A DNA stretch of 39,151 bases from Selenomonadales bacterium (GCA_029976065.1 JARKNV010000014.1:1-39151); one strand, 5' to 3'. Shown: positions 26,871-34,601, counted from the first letter of the stretch. Notes: generated from the sequence alone by a model not told the origin. A program made the numbers and translations.

Positions 26871-28103
26871 ATGCCAAGAAAACGCGGAAACGGAGAAGGA
26901 GCCATTTACAAGAGGACTATTAGGGGGCAAGATTACTATATCGTAGAGGTAACTATCGATACCGACGATAATGGTAAGCGCATCAAGAAAACTTCGTCTG
27001 CCAAAACTCATACGGAAGCCGTAGAAAAACTCAAACAGATGCAAGCAGATGCAAAAAACGGAAGTTTAATCAAGACTACCCATACTACTCTATATCAATG
27101 GCTTGAGGACTTCCTAGACACTTATAAACGGGATAACATTAAGCCTACAACCTTTGATAGCTACAAGAAACTCATAAGTTGCCATATCGAAAACAGCAGT
27201 ATGGGCAAGAAGCAGTTACAGAAGCTAACACCCACTGATATCCAACGATTCCTCAAACAGTTCCAGCAATCGAATAAGCGGGAAACGGCCAGAAAGCTTC
27301 TCCTGATTTTCAATATGGCGTTACGGAAAGCCGCTCAAATCGGTATACTCACCAAAAATGTCGCAGAGTATGTGGAGCTTCCCAAAAGCGTCTCTAACGC
27401 AGCAGTAGCCGTTCTGACCGTCGAAGAGATTGCCTCCCTAAAGAAAGCCGCCGAAGAAATTAACACTGCTGAAGAAGCTAAAATTGCGGCTATAAGGAAG
27501 AACAGGAGAAAAACCGCCAATCCCACAAAAACTATAGTAAGGAATCACTTAGCGGAAGCAGTTTGCCTCGCACTAGATACAGGGATTAGGCGGGGAGAAC
27601 TGCTAGGGTTGACCTGGAGTGATATAGACTTAGAGCAGGGGAAACTCTACATCAGGCGGAATGTCGTCGAAACGTCAATAGGGAAACTGATTCAAACTCC
27701 AAAGACCGACGATAGCAATCGGGTAATCCAACTGCTGCCGGAAACAATCGACATGCTTACAAAGCTTAAGCAAAATAGTACACACGAATACGTATTCTGC
27801 CAGCAGGACGGCCAGCCTCGTTCTCCTCGCCACTTCTCCAAACTATACACACAGGTCTGCGAAAAGGCGGGAATAGATAACTCGAAGTTCCATACGCTTC
27901 GCCATACTCATGCCACAGAAGCGTTAGAGTCGGGAATGGATGCAAAAGTAGTGTCCGAACGACTAGGACACGCCGACATTAGAACGACATTCAACATTTA
28001 CGTACACCCGTCCGAGGAGTTTCATAAATCTGAATTAACAAAAATCCAAAACAGACGCATGCGGGGGATTGCCACTTCAGTTCACACTCTTTCACCCGCT
28101 TAG
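26871..28103 (+). CDS. Tyrosine recombinase/integrase
   Basis: 410 aa. An N-terminal AP2-like arm-binding domain (GEGAIYKRTIRGQDYYIVEV), a SAM-like core-binding domain (TLYQWLEDFLDTYKRDNIKPTTF) and the catalytic domain. Catalytic residues are visible: Arg in TGIRRGELLGL, HTLRHTHAT, GHADIRTT and the Tyr nucleophile in NIYVHPS. It should recombine the island's att site with the tRNA-Thr 3' end. The start at 26871 (MPRKRGNGEG) has AAAGGAGAGG 7 bases upstream; starts further up are unsupported. A 30-residue Ala/Lys-rich insertion (about residues 215-245) precedes the first catalytic Arg. Confidence 0.95.
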   Translation: MPRKRGNGEGAIYKRTIRGQDYYIVEVTIDTDDNGKRIKKTSSAKTHTEAVEKLKQMQADAKNGSLIKTTHTTLYQWLEDFLDTYKRDNIKPTTFDSYKKLISCHIENSSMGKKQLQKLTPTDIQRFLKQFQQSNKRETARKLLLIFNMALRKAAQIGILTKNVAEYVELPKSVSNAAVAVLTVEEIASLKKAAEEINTAEEAKIAAIRKNRRKTANPTKTIVRNHLAEAVCLALDTGIRRGELLGLTWSDIDLEQGKLYIRRNVVETSIGKLIQTPKTDDSNRVIQLLPETIDMLTKLKQNSTHEYVFCQQDGQPRSPRHFSKLYTQVCEKAGIDNSKFHTLRHTHATEALESGMDAKVVSERLGHADIRTTFNIYVHPSEEFHKSELTKIQNRRMRGIATSVHTLSPA

Positions 28104-28122
28104 CACAATTCTCGAAAAATTA

Positions 28123-28161
28123 AAACGGGAAGGCATCGGATACACCAAGCCTATCCCGTTT
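28123..28161 (+). terminator. Terminator-like hairpin after the integrase
   Basis: AAACGGGA and TCCCGTTT form the outer stem, with GGC/GCC inside. It lies 19 bases after the integrase stop; its T tail is poor (CCTGCTTTCC). Confidence 0.5.
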
Positions 28162-28272
28162 CCTGCTTTCCTGCCCAAGAGTCTGATGAAGTATTCTGAG
28201 TGGGGCAATTTGGAGTCAAGAGGAACCCCCTCCCTCCTTTTTTCCATTCCCAATAGGTGGTTTACTACGTTT

Positions 28273-28686
28273 TTACTCTATTTCGTCCATTGCATTATTT
28301 AGCCTTGCCTTTGCTAACTCAGCTTGAGGATAGAAAGTGGTCTTTCCGTCTGCGAAGCGTCGGTCAAGCCCAGTAACAATCCTTACCCAGCCACGTCCAT
28401 CCTCTCTGTCAAACTCGTCAGCATAGATGTACTGTATTAGCATCACCAACAGGTAATCTACCATAAGCTTGTCCTCATTTGAAGCTTGTTCCGCTATAAC
28501 CTTGGCTTTCTTCAAGTGCTCAGATGATAGTGTGCTTCCAATATAGTTGTGTTCCTTGATTGTCGCTAGCATCTTGTTGAACCACGACTGATAAAGGTCT
28601 ATTTGGCATACTCTCATTGTTACAAAGTAACCGCCACGGTCAACCCATGCGTCTGGGTCTGGGCGCTTATTGCTCGACCAGATCAT
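28273..28686 (-). CDS. Unrecognised 137-aa island cargo protein
   Basis: Starts MIWSSNKRPDPDAWVDRGG with AAGGAG 9 bases upstream; a GTG at 28710 has no ribosome binding site and would overlap the previous gene. It is soluble, mixed alpha/beta with an acidic middle (YADEFDREDGRGW). I recognise no catalytic motif. The gene follows the 28700 gene by 13 bases on the same strand, so the two form an operon. Confidence 0.65.
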   Translation of the reverse strand: MIWSSNKRPDPDAWVDRGGYFVTMRVCQIDLYQSWFNKMLATIKEHNYIGSTLSSEHLKKAKVIAEQASNEDKLMVDYLLVMLIQYIYADEFDREDGRGWVRIVTGLDRRFADGKTTFYPQAELAKARLNNAMDEIE

Positions 28687-28699
28687 GAAAACACTCTCC

Positions 28700-29341
28700 T
28701 TACTTTCCACGGGTTACTATCACACTGAGAATTTGTTGTAGGTCGAACCCAAAGGAAATCAATATCCATATTACCGCAACAATCCAAATCAAATTCAAAA
28801 GCTTCGCCCATAGCTCCTGCTCTATTTTTGCAACGTCAAAACCGGAAAATGAAAGAACCGTATGTGGTAGACGTATGATGTGAAGTGCAACTAGCTTTAC
28901 CCAGTAAAACGGGTTTATCATCTGCCGGAATTGTCTCTCCACAATCCGTTCGTACTGTCCAATCGTTTGGTTTAAGGCATCTATAATATATCTTGGTTCG
29001 ACGCCGCCATGGGAAGTGTCATTCAAGATAGCAAGGAAGAGGTTAATAGGTATTACCGGACCACCGATGGCAGGAGCAGGGTAAGAGTGCATGATGATAG
29101 GAATCCCAGCTTTCTGGGCCAGCCCTACCGCATGAATCGCATCTTTTGCGACTCGATCTCTTATCTCTTGATATTTCGGATTTTCTGAAGCTTTGTCTTT
29201 TCGCATACTGCGATATTCTGAAGGGGATAACATGACTGACCTACCTGTTTGGACATTGTTCTCAATCTCGATCATCTCAACGGCGTCTTTTTTGAATTGT
29301 CTTATGAACTCAAGGTCCTGCTTCGCATCAAAGTAAATCAA
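28700..29341 (-). CDS. Unrecognised membrane-anchored island cargo protein
   Basis: About 213 aa. The N-terminal half is soluble (YFDAKQDLEFIRQFKKDAVEM; ... SEYRSMRKDKASENPKYQEI); the C-terminus has one strong membrane span (LLNLIWIVAVIWILISFGF) followed by a short basic tail. The start is uncertain: AGGAGGG is 6 bases before TTG 29339-29341, but only one base before ATG 29345-29347; ATG 29374 is 16 bases from its nearest GGAGG. It may act with the 137-aa protein. Membrane-plus-soluble pairs in islands are often defence or immunity modules, but nothing here proves that. Confidence 0.6.
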   Translation of the reverse strand: MIYFDAKQDLEFIRQFKKDAVEMIEIENNVQTGRSVMLSPSEYRSMRKDKASENPKYQEIRDRVAKDAIHAVGLAQKAGIPIIMHSYPAPAIGGPVIPINLFLAILNDTSHGGVEPRYIIDALNQTIGQYERIVERQFRQMINPFYWVKLVALHIIRLPHTVLSFSGFDVAKIEQELWAKLLNLIWIVAVIWILISFGFDLQQILSVIVTRGK

Positions 29342-29374
29342 GCACATCCCTCCTATGTAATTGATTACTTCCAT

Positions 29375-29554
29375 ATTTTATACAATTTTCCTCCAAAAAC
29401 CGCGCATAGCGATATCTAGAGCTATAACCCCTAGACATTTCCGCACGCATCTGGCGACCACTCTTTCACTCCATCAATTTAGACCATCCCTGTAAAATCA
29501 TGTGACATCCCATGAGTTTTGTATAACTACGCCGGAAAATTTGCCTGAAACAAT
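29375..29554. other. Gene-free right end of the island
   Basis: AT-rich, no gene. ACGCCGGAAA near 29529 repeats a motif from the left end and may be an integrase arm site. Confidence 0.4.
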
Positions 29555-29588
29555 AAAAAAAGGTCTGCGAAATAGTCGCAGACCTTTT
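29555..29588 (-). terminator. Island-supplied terminator for tRNA-Thr
   Basis: On the minus strand AAAAGGTCTGCGA, loop CTATT, TCGCAGACC, then TTTTTTTATTG: a strong intrinsic terminator 9 bases beyond the tRNA 3' end. It lies inside the island. Confidence 0.8.
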
Positions 29589-29596
29589 GATTTACT

Positions 29597-29672
29597 TGGA
29601 GCCGATAAGAGGATTCGAACCTCCGACCCGCGCATTACGAATGCGCTGCTCTACCAGCTGAGCTATACCGGC
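29597..29672 (-). tRNA. tRNA-Thr(CGT)
   Basis: 76 bases with encoded CCA. The acceptor GCCGGTA pairs with TATCGGC (one G-U). The D arm holds GCTCAGCTGGTAGAGC, the anticodon arm GCGCA-TTCGTAA-TGCGC with anticodon CGT (reads ACG), and the T arm GGAGG-TTCGAAT-CCTC. The 3' 46 bases come from the island's att site and restore a full tRNA. Confidence 0.95.
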
Positions 29673-29739
29673 ATCAGTCCGATAATTATTTTAGCTGCTG
29701 GCGGCGGAAATGTCAACAGCGCCGGCGAGGGAATGTTTG

Positions 29740-30975
29740 TCAGGCAAAGGCGGTGAGGCCGGCGGGGTCGGCTTCGAGGGCGGCGTCGCCTGCTTCGAGG
29801 AGGGTTTTGACGATGTCGAGGTCGAGATGGTTGGCGGCGGCCATGCCGAGCATGATTTTTTCGACTTCGCCGGCCGGCAGGCTGGGCCGGTAGGGCCGGT
29901 GTTCGCGCAGGGCGGCGTAGACGTCGGCGACGGCGACGATGCGGCTGCCGAGGCGGAGATGGGCGGGGGGAATGCGGAAGGGGTAGCCTGTGCCGTCGAG
30001 GGTTTCGTGGTGGTAGGCGGCCCATTCGGCGATGAGTTCGAAGCCGTCGACCTGGGTGAGGATGCGGTGGGTGTAGTAGGCGTGCTGTTTGACGATGGCA
30101 AATTCGCGGGGGGTGAGTTTGCCGGGCTTTTCGAGGATGTCGTTGGGGACGGTGAGTTTGCCGAGGTCGTGGAGGAGGCCGGCGACGCGCATGATTTTGG
30201 CTTCGGTGTCGGAGTAGCCTTTGGCGCGGGCCAGGAAGGCGGACACGGCGGCGACGGTGCGGGAGTGGGTGGCGGTGAAGCGGCTGGTGCGGTCGACGAT
30301 GGTGGCGAATATTTCCGCGGCGCCGAGGAGGCCTTCGATGTTGAGACGGATCTGGCCGTGGCTTTGGAGGCTGCGGAAGAAATGGTCGAAGTACTGGGGG
30401 GTGGCGAGGTCGAACCAGAAGCTTTCCTGGCTGGCGATTTCACCGACGGCTTTGACGAGGGTGGGGTCGAACTGGCGCCCGCTCTGCTGGCCGATGGCGG
30501 CGAGGATGCTTTCGCGCTGGTCGAGGATGTAGCGGCCGTCGTCTATTAGGACTTCGAAGGTGTCGGCGAGGTTGATGATGCGGCCGGCGAGGGGGATGTC
30601 CTTGCCGGCGAGGCCCGAGGGGCTGGAGCCGTCCCAGCGGTCGTGGTGGTGGCGGATGGGTTTGGCCAGGGCTTTGAACAGGGGCGTGCCGACGAGCAGG
30701 TTGTGGCCTTCTTCGGCGTGTTGATAAAGGTCGGCGACGGGTTTATGGCTGTAGAGGCTGTTTTTCTCGTCCCAGCGGGCGGCGGCGCCGATGTCGTGGA
30801 GGAGGGCGGCGTAGAGAAGGGTTTGGCGCGGTCCCTGGGCAAGGCCGAGGTGGCCGCCGATGCGGTCGGCGATCATGGCGGTGCGCCAGTGGTGGCGGGA
30901 AAGGCCGCCGTCGGAGAGTTCCAGGGCGAGGGAGAAGGCTTTGAGAAGGTTCGTAAGATGAATGCTGAAGATCAA
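29740..30975 (-). CDS. HD-GYP phosphodiesterase with two HD domains
   Basis: 411 aa. The first HD domain (about 20-150) has AALLHDIGAAARWD and IRHHHDRWDG but an altered GYP region. The second (about 215-400) is canonical HD-GYP: LLHDLGKLTVPNDIL, YHHETLDGTGYP, VADVYAALREHRPYRP. It should hydrolyse c-di-GMP to pGpG/GMP through a metal centre; the first HD may be regulatory. The start is TTG 30973-30975: GGGGTGA lies 4 bases upstream. It is cytoplasmic. It lies 67 bases upstream of tRNA-Thr on the same strand with no obvious terminator between, so read-through into the tRNA is possible. Confidence 0.88.
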   Translation of the reverse strand: MIFSIHLTNLLKAFSLALELSDGGLSRHHWRTAMIADRIGGHLGLAQGPRQTLLYAALLHDIGAAARWDEKNSLYSHKPVADLYQHAEEGHNLLVGTPLFKALAKPIRHHHDRWDGSSPSGLAGKDIPLAGRIINLADTFEVLIDDGRYILDQRESILAAIGQQSGRQFDPTLVKAVGEIASQESFWFDLATPQYFDHFFRSLQSHGQIRLNIEGLLGAAEIFATIVDRTSRFTATHSRTVAAVSAFLARAKGYSDTEAKIMRVAGLLHDLGKLTVPNDILEKPGKLTPREFAIVKQHAYYTHRILTQVDGFELIAEWAAYHHETLDGTGYPFRIPPAHLRLGSRIVAVADVYAALREHRPYRPSLPAGEVEKIMLGMAAANHLDLDIVKTLLEAGDAALEADPAGLTAFA

Positions 30976-31194
30976 GTTGTCACCCCGCTGCTTTTTGTTG
31001 TCCGTACCGGCCGGTCAGGGCGTCAAAATATATAGTATGCTAATTTCGTCGGAATTTGTCGCAATACCTGCCGGATTTCTGCAGCCGGTAATTTTTTTGC
31101 CCTCCATGGGGGCGGAGACAAATCCAGGTTTTTCAACAAGACAAGCGCCGACCGGTCTGGTAAACTGAAGTTACCATAAAGGAGGTGGGGACGG

Positions 31195-31359
31195 ATGACC
31201 GTATATGATGTACTTAACAGGATCGACAAGGATCTGGGGGCCTGCGAGGCTGTCATCCGCCGTTCTCGCCGCAAGAAGGCTCTGTATGTGCTGGTGAAGG
31301 CGACGGAGCGCAAACGGGCCTTGGCGGAGATAAAAGAGTATATTTTGGCGAATCATTGA
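31195..31359 (+). CDS. 54-aa basic helical protein
   Basis: Begins MTVYDVLNRIDKDLGACEAV, continues with a basic segment (RRSRRKKALYVLVKATERKR) and ends EYILANH. AAAGGAGGTGGGG is close upstream of the ATG, one of the best ribosome binding sites in the window, and a strong terminator follows 3 bases after the stop. Both signals support a real small gene. It is probably cytoplasmic and possibly nucleic-acid-binding; the function is unknown. Confidence 0.75.
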   Translation: MTVYDVLNRIDKDLGACEAVIRRSRRKKALYVLVKATERKRALAEIKEYILANH

Positions 31360-31361
31360 CC

Positions 31362-31385
31362 GCGGCCGGTTTCCGGCCGCTTTTT
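31362..31385 (+). terminator. Terminator of the 54-aa gene
   Basis: GCGGCCGG, loop TTT, CCGGCCGC, then TTTTT. Confidence 0.85.
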
Positions 31386-31630
31386 CATGCGCAGGCTTCC
31401 ACCGGGAGGCTTTTTACGGAGGCTGGCGGCCGCGCCTTGCGATATGGCCGGGAAGCGCCCGACGCAAATGGAAGGCTTTTTTATTAATGATTTCGCGGCA
31501 GGCGGCGGTTTTCCTGCGGTGAATTCCTAATTGGGTCCGCATCGATACGAATTATAGGTCGTAAAGACAGGAAAGCCCCCGTCGGCACACCGGAAGGTGG
31601 CGCTGACGGGGGCTTATCGTGAATGGGACA
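31386..31630. other. Gene-free stretch with a second terminator-like hairpin
   Basis: No convincing gene. A hairpin AAGCCCCCGTC/GACGGGGGCTT at 31573-31615 has a weak tail. A 28-codon frame at 31444-31530 lacks a ribosome binding site and is not called. Confidence 0.4.
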
Positions 31631-31759
31631 AGGCCAGCGATTGTTCAGAAGCCCCCAGATGCAAGGCGGCTCCGCCGGACGAGCAGCGACGCGTACTCGG
31701 ATGTACGCTAGCAAGCGCTCTGAGGAGCAACGCCGCAGATGGGGGCTTATCACCGGCCT
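31631..31759. repeat. Nested palindromic repeat, copy 3
   Basis: Outer AGGCC/GGCCT and AAGCCCCCA/TGGGGGCTT arms enclose the conserved core (AGATGCAAGGCGGCTCCG, GCAGCGAC, GCGTAC-TCGGAT-GTACGC, GCTAGCAAGCGC, GAGGAGCAACGCCGCAGATG). Its last base is the final base of the azlD stop codon. Confidence 0.75.
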
Positions 31760-32079
31760 CACATGTGGAGGCGGAGGAGGAGGATGGTGATCATCCCCAC
31801 CCCCATCGTCAGCGGCATGTTGCGGAACCGCCAGGCGACGAAGGCGGCGACGAGGCCGGCGAGGAGGTAGGGGTTGTGCCAGGTGAGGTCGAGGGTGCCG
31901 CGGGGAAGGACGAGCGCGGGGACGATGAGGGCGGTGAGGATGCCGGTAGGGACGTGTTTGAGCCAGCGGTGGAGCCAGGCCGGGATGCCGGTGCCGCGGA
32001 AGGCGAGCTGGGCGGCGAAGCGAGTGAAGAAGGTGACGGCTGCCATGCCGAGGATGATGATGAGGATGTCGCTTCTCAT
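31759..32079 (-). CDS. azlD: AzlD family branched-chain amino acid export subunit
   Basis: 106 aa, the family length, with three to four membrane spans (ILIIILGMAAVTFFTRFAAQLAF; GILTALIVPALVL; YLLAGLVAAFVAWRF; LTMGVGMITILLLRLHM). It pairs with AzlC to form a branched-chain amino acid exporter in the inner membrane. Its ATG overlaps the azlC stop by 4 bases (ATGA), a sign of translational coupling. The stop abuts repeat copy 3. Confidence 0.88.
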   Translation of the reverse strand: MRSDILIIILGMAAVTFFTRFAAQLAFRGTGIPAWLHRWLKHVPTGILTALIVPALVLPRGTLDLTWHNPYLLAGLVAAFVAWRFRNMPLTMGVGMITILLLRLHM

Positions 32080-32783
32080 GCCGTTTTCTCCTTTTCCGGG
32101 GCTTTTTCGAGGAGCCCGCCCACGAGGGTGGCGGCGAGGGCGGCGAGGATGATGAACCATTTGCCGGGGAGGAGGACGGCGGCGGCCACGGCGACGACGG
32201 CGGCGACGAGGCAGACGGTCAGGCTGGTGCGCGAGTCGAGGCGGGGGACGAGCATGGCGAGGAAGGTGGCGGGCAGGGCGAAATCGAGGCCCCAGGCGAG
32301 CGGATCGGGGATGTATTCGCCGACGAGGACGCCGGTTACGGTGGCGGTATTCCAGGCGACAAAGAGGGCGGCGCTGGCGCCGAGCTGGTGGCGTTCGCTG
32401 TAGCCGTGCCTGGCGATCCGGTCGATGGTTATGGCGTAGCTTTCGTCGACCATGAGGAAGGCGAGGAGGGCTTGGCGGACGAGGGGCAGGCGGGTGACGT
32501 AGGGAGCGAGGGAGGCGCCCATGAGGAGGTGGCGGAGGTTGATGAGCAGGGTGGTGAAGACGATGAGGGTAAAGTCGACGATGCCCATGCCGATCATGGT
32601 GGCGCTGATGAACTGGGCGGCGCCGGCGAAGACGGCGAGGGACATGAATACGGTTTCGAAGGGGGTGAGGCCGACGGTGAGGCCGACGATGCCGAAGGTG
32701 ACGCCGAAGGGAACTACGCCGAGGAGAACGGGGAGGGTGTCGAGGACGCCGCGGCGAAAATCGGCGGTGTCGATTGCGTTCAC
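32076..32783 (-). CDS. azlC: AzlC family branched-chain amino acid export subunit
   Basis: About 235 aa with several membrane spans. Family motifs are DTLPVLLGVVPFGVTFG, FAGAAQFISATMIG, LINLRHLLMGASLAPY and FLMVDESYAI. It is the larger subunit of the AzlCD exporter for leucine/isoleucine/valine or analogues. The start is uncertain: GTG 32781-32783 has AGGGAG 12 bases upstream, whereas TTG at 32795 touches that motif. It is divergent from a MocR-type regulator 120 bases away, the usual partner arrangement. Confidence 0.88.
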   Translation of the reverse strand: MNAIDTADFRRGVLDTLPVLLGVVPFGVTFGIVGLTVGLTPFETVFMSLAVFAGAAQFISATMIGMGIVDFTLIVFTTLLINLRHLLMGASLAPYVTRLPLVRQALLAFLMVDESYAITIDRIARHGYSERHQLGASAALFVAWNTATVTGVLVGEYIPDPLAWGLDFALPATFLAMLVPRLDSRTSLTVCLVAAVVAVAAAVLLPGKWFIILAALAATLVGGLLEKAPEKEKTA

Positions 32784-32902
32784 GGGGTTAATCAACTCCC
32801 TGGGTGGTATTTCTTTTATAATACCTGGCAGGAAAACGGCGGTAAATATCCAATTTAATTTTTTAGATGATAATTGGTCATATTACCGGAGGTTTTGGCG
32901 CA

Positions 32903-34402
32903 ATGGATATGTCCATTGATTTATCGGCAGAGAAGTCGGCGGAGCCGATGTACGAGCAGATCGCGGCCCAGATCGCAGCCCAGATAAGGAGCCAGGCGCT
33001 GGCGCCGGGGATGAAGCTGCCGCCGGAGCGCCTGCTGGCGGAACGGTGCGGGGTGAGCCGGACGACGGCGATCAACGCGTACCGCCGCCTGGAGGAGCTG
33101 GGCCTTGTCAGGACGCGGGTGGGCAGCGGCACGTATGTGGCGGAGGGAGGCGCCGAGGCGGCGGCGCAGCCGATGCCGTGGCACCAGCTCTTAGTGCCGG
33201 CGTGGCAGAGCCCGGTGGCGGGCATTATCCGCGATTTGGTGGCGATGGGGGATTCGGCCGGGATTTCGATGGCGACGGGGATGCCCGACCCGCGGCTTTA
33301 TCCGTGGGGGGCCTTCCAGGAGCTGCTGGCGCAGGGCGGCCTGGCGATGGCCGATCTCGGCCATATCGCGACCGAGGGCTACGGGCCGCTACGGGAGGCT
33401 TTGGCGGCCCGCCACGCGGCGGCGGGCGTGCCGGCGGGGCCGGAGAACGTGGCGGTGGTGGCGGGGGCGCAGCAGGGGCTGTATCTGTTGGCGAAGGTGC
33501 TGCTGAACCCGGGGGATTATGTGGTGGTGGAGACGCCGACTTATATGGGGGCGCTGCAGATTTTCCAGGCGGCGGGGGCGCGGCTGTTGACGCTGCCGGC
33601 GCCGGGGCCGCTGCAGCTCGATTTGCTGGAGGATTATCTCGTCCGCTACCGGCCGAAGCTGATGTATGTGCTGCCTACGTACCAGAATCCGAGCGGCCGG
33701 GTGATTCCGCAGGGCGAGCGCCAGGCGCTGCTGGCGCTGGCGGCCCGCCACCGCCTGGCGGTGATCGAGGACGACCCGTACGGCGATCTGTATTACGACC
33801 GGGAGCCGCCGCCGCCGCTGAAGGCGCTCGACCAGCACGGCGGGGTAATCTATATGCGCACTTTTTCGAAGACGGTTTTCCCGGGGCTGCGGGCCGGCTG
33901 GCTGGTGGCCCCGGAGGCGGTGATCCAGCGGGTGGCCATGGAGAAGCAGTACGTGGATCTGCACAGCAATAATCTGGCCCAGTGGCTGCTATACAAGTTT
34001 GTCGTTTCCGGAGGGCTCGACGGCCATCTGGCGGCCGTCCGCCGGGAGTACCGGCTGCGGCGGGACGCGATGGGCCAGGCGCTGAGGCGCTTCGCCGGCG
34101 GCCGGCTGAGCTACGCGGTGCCGGGCGGGGGCTTTTATTTCTGGTGCCGGCTGACCGGCCCGGTGACGACCCGGTCGCTGCTGCCGGAGGCAGGCCGGCA
34201 GGGGGTGAGCTTCGTGCCGGGGGATGCCTTTTATCCCGGCGCGGAGGGCGAGCGGGAGTTTCGCCTGTGCTTCGCCACGAACGACGCGACGGAAATACCG
34301 GAGGGGATCAAACGCCTGGCGCGGGCGATCACCCTGGCGGAGAAGGCCGCCGGGGAACACGCGAAGCGAGCAGGCGCCGCATCTTTGCCGCCAATAATTT
34401 AG
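32903..34402 (+). CDS. MocR-type GntR/aminotransferase regulator
   Basis: 499 aa. Residues about 13-85 are a GntR winged helix (AEPMYEQIAAQIAAQIRS, LPPERLLAERCGVSRTTAINAYRRLEELGLV, GSGTYVAEG). Residues 110-480 are a fold-type I aminotransferase domain with the PLP lysine in TFSKTVFPGLRAGW, plus PTYQNPSGRVIP and EDDPYGDLYYD. MocR proteins sense amino-acid-type ligands through PLP and regulate a neighbouring gene, here most likely azlCD. GGAGG (32889-32893) is about 10 bases before ATG 32903; an ATG at 32867 precedes the ribosome binding site and is rejected. Confidence 0.9.
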   Translation: MDMSIDLSAEKSAEPMYEQIAAQIAAQIRSQALAPGMKLPPERLLAERCGVSRTTAINAYRRLEELGLVRTRVGSGTYVAEGGAEAAAQPMPWHQLLVPAWQSPVAGIIRDLVAMGDSAGISMATGMPDPRLYPWGAFQELLAQGGLAMADLGHIATEGYGPLREALAARHAAAGVPAGPENVAVVAGAQQGLYLLAKVLLNPGDYVVVETPTYMGALQIFQAAGARLLTLPAPGPLQLDLLEDYLVRYRPKLMYVLPTYQNPSGRVIPQGERQALLALAARHRLAVIEDDPYGDLYYDREPPPPLKALDQHGGVIYMRTFSKTVFPGLRAGWLVAPEAVIQRVAMEKQYVDLHSNNLAQWLLYKFVVSGGLDGHLAAVRREYRLRRDAMGQALRRFAGGRLSYAVPGGGFYFWCRLTGPVTTRSLLPEAGRQGVSFVPGDAFYPGAEGEREFRLCFATNDATEIPEGIKRLARAITLAEKAAGEHAKRAGAASLPPII

Positions 34403-34437
34403 AAAACCGTCCCCACAATACTTTCCTGAACTGTGCG

Positions 34438-34555
34438 CAGGCCGTTCAGGGCCTCGTAGGCAAGGCGCCCCGAGGACGCGCAGCGACGCGTACACGCAAG
34501 TACGCTAGCAAGCGCCCGCAGGGGCAACGCCGCCTACGGGGTCATCAACGGCCTG
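34438..34555. repeat. Nested palindromic repeat, copy 4
   Basis: Outer CAGGCCGTT/AACGGCCTG (9 bp) and CCTCGTAGG/CCTACGGGG (with wobble) enclose the shared core (CGAGGACGCGCAGCGACGCG, GCGTAC-ACGCAA-GTACGC, GCTAGCAAGCGCCCGC, GGGGCAACGCCGCC). It is followed by CCCCTGTAC, as copy 2 is. Confidence 0.75.
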
Positions 34556-34566
34556 CCCCTGTACAA

Positions 34567-34598
34567 AAAGCCCCGTTGACAAGAGTCAACGGGGCTTT
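34567..34598. terminator. Bidirectional terminator between mocR-type gene and serC
   Basis: AAGCCCCGTTGAC pairs with GTCAACGGGGCTT across AAGA, with A-run and T-run flanks. Confidence 0.8.
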
Positions 34599-34601
34599 CT
34601 A

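Larger units (their letters stand above)
23740..29642. mobile_element. Integrative element in the 3' end of tRNA-Thr
   Basis: About 5.9 kb between two perfect 47-bp direct repeats (23740-23786 and 29596-29642), which are the 3' part of tRNA-Thr. The interior is visibly AT-rich against GC-rich flanks and uses different codons. It encodes a tyrosine integrase, an excisionase-like protein, a HTH-like protein, a hairpin-rich gene-free region and cargo. No relaxase, conjugation, capsid or replication gene is present, so it is a minimal island, a satellite or a non-autonomous element. Confidence 0.9.

Noticed and set aside
24924..28103. Prophage
   Set aside because: An integrase and an excisionase-like gene are present but no capsid, portal, terminase, tail or lysis gene.
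31444..31530. 28-codon frame starting MAGKRPTQMEGFF
   Set aside because: It lacks a ribosome binding site; the length is within chance expectation.
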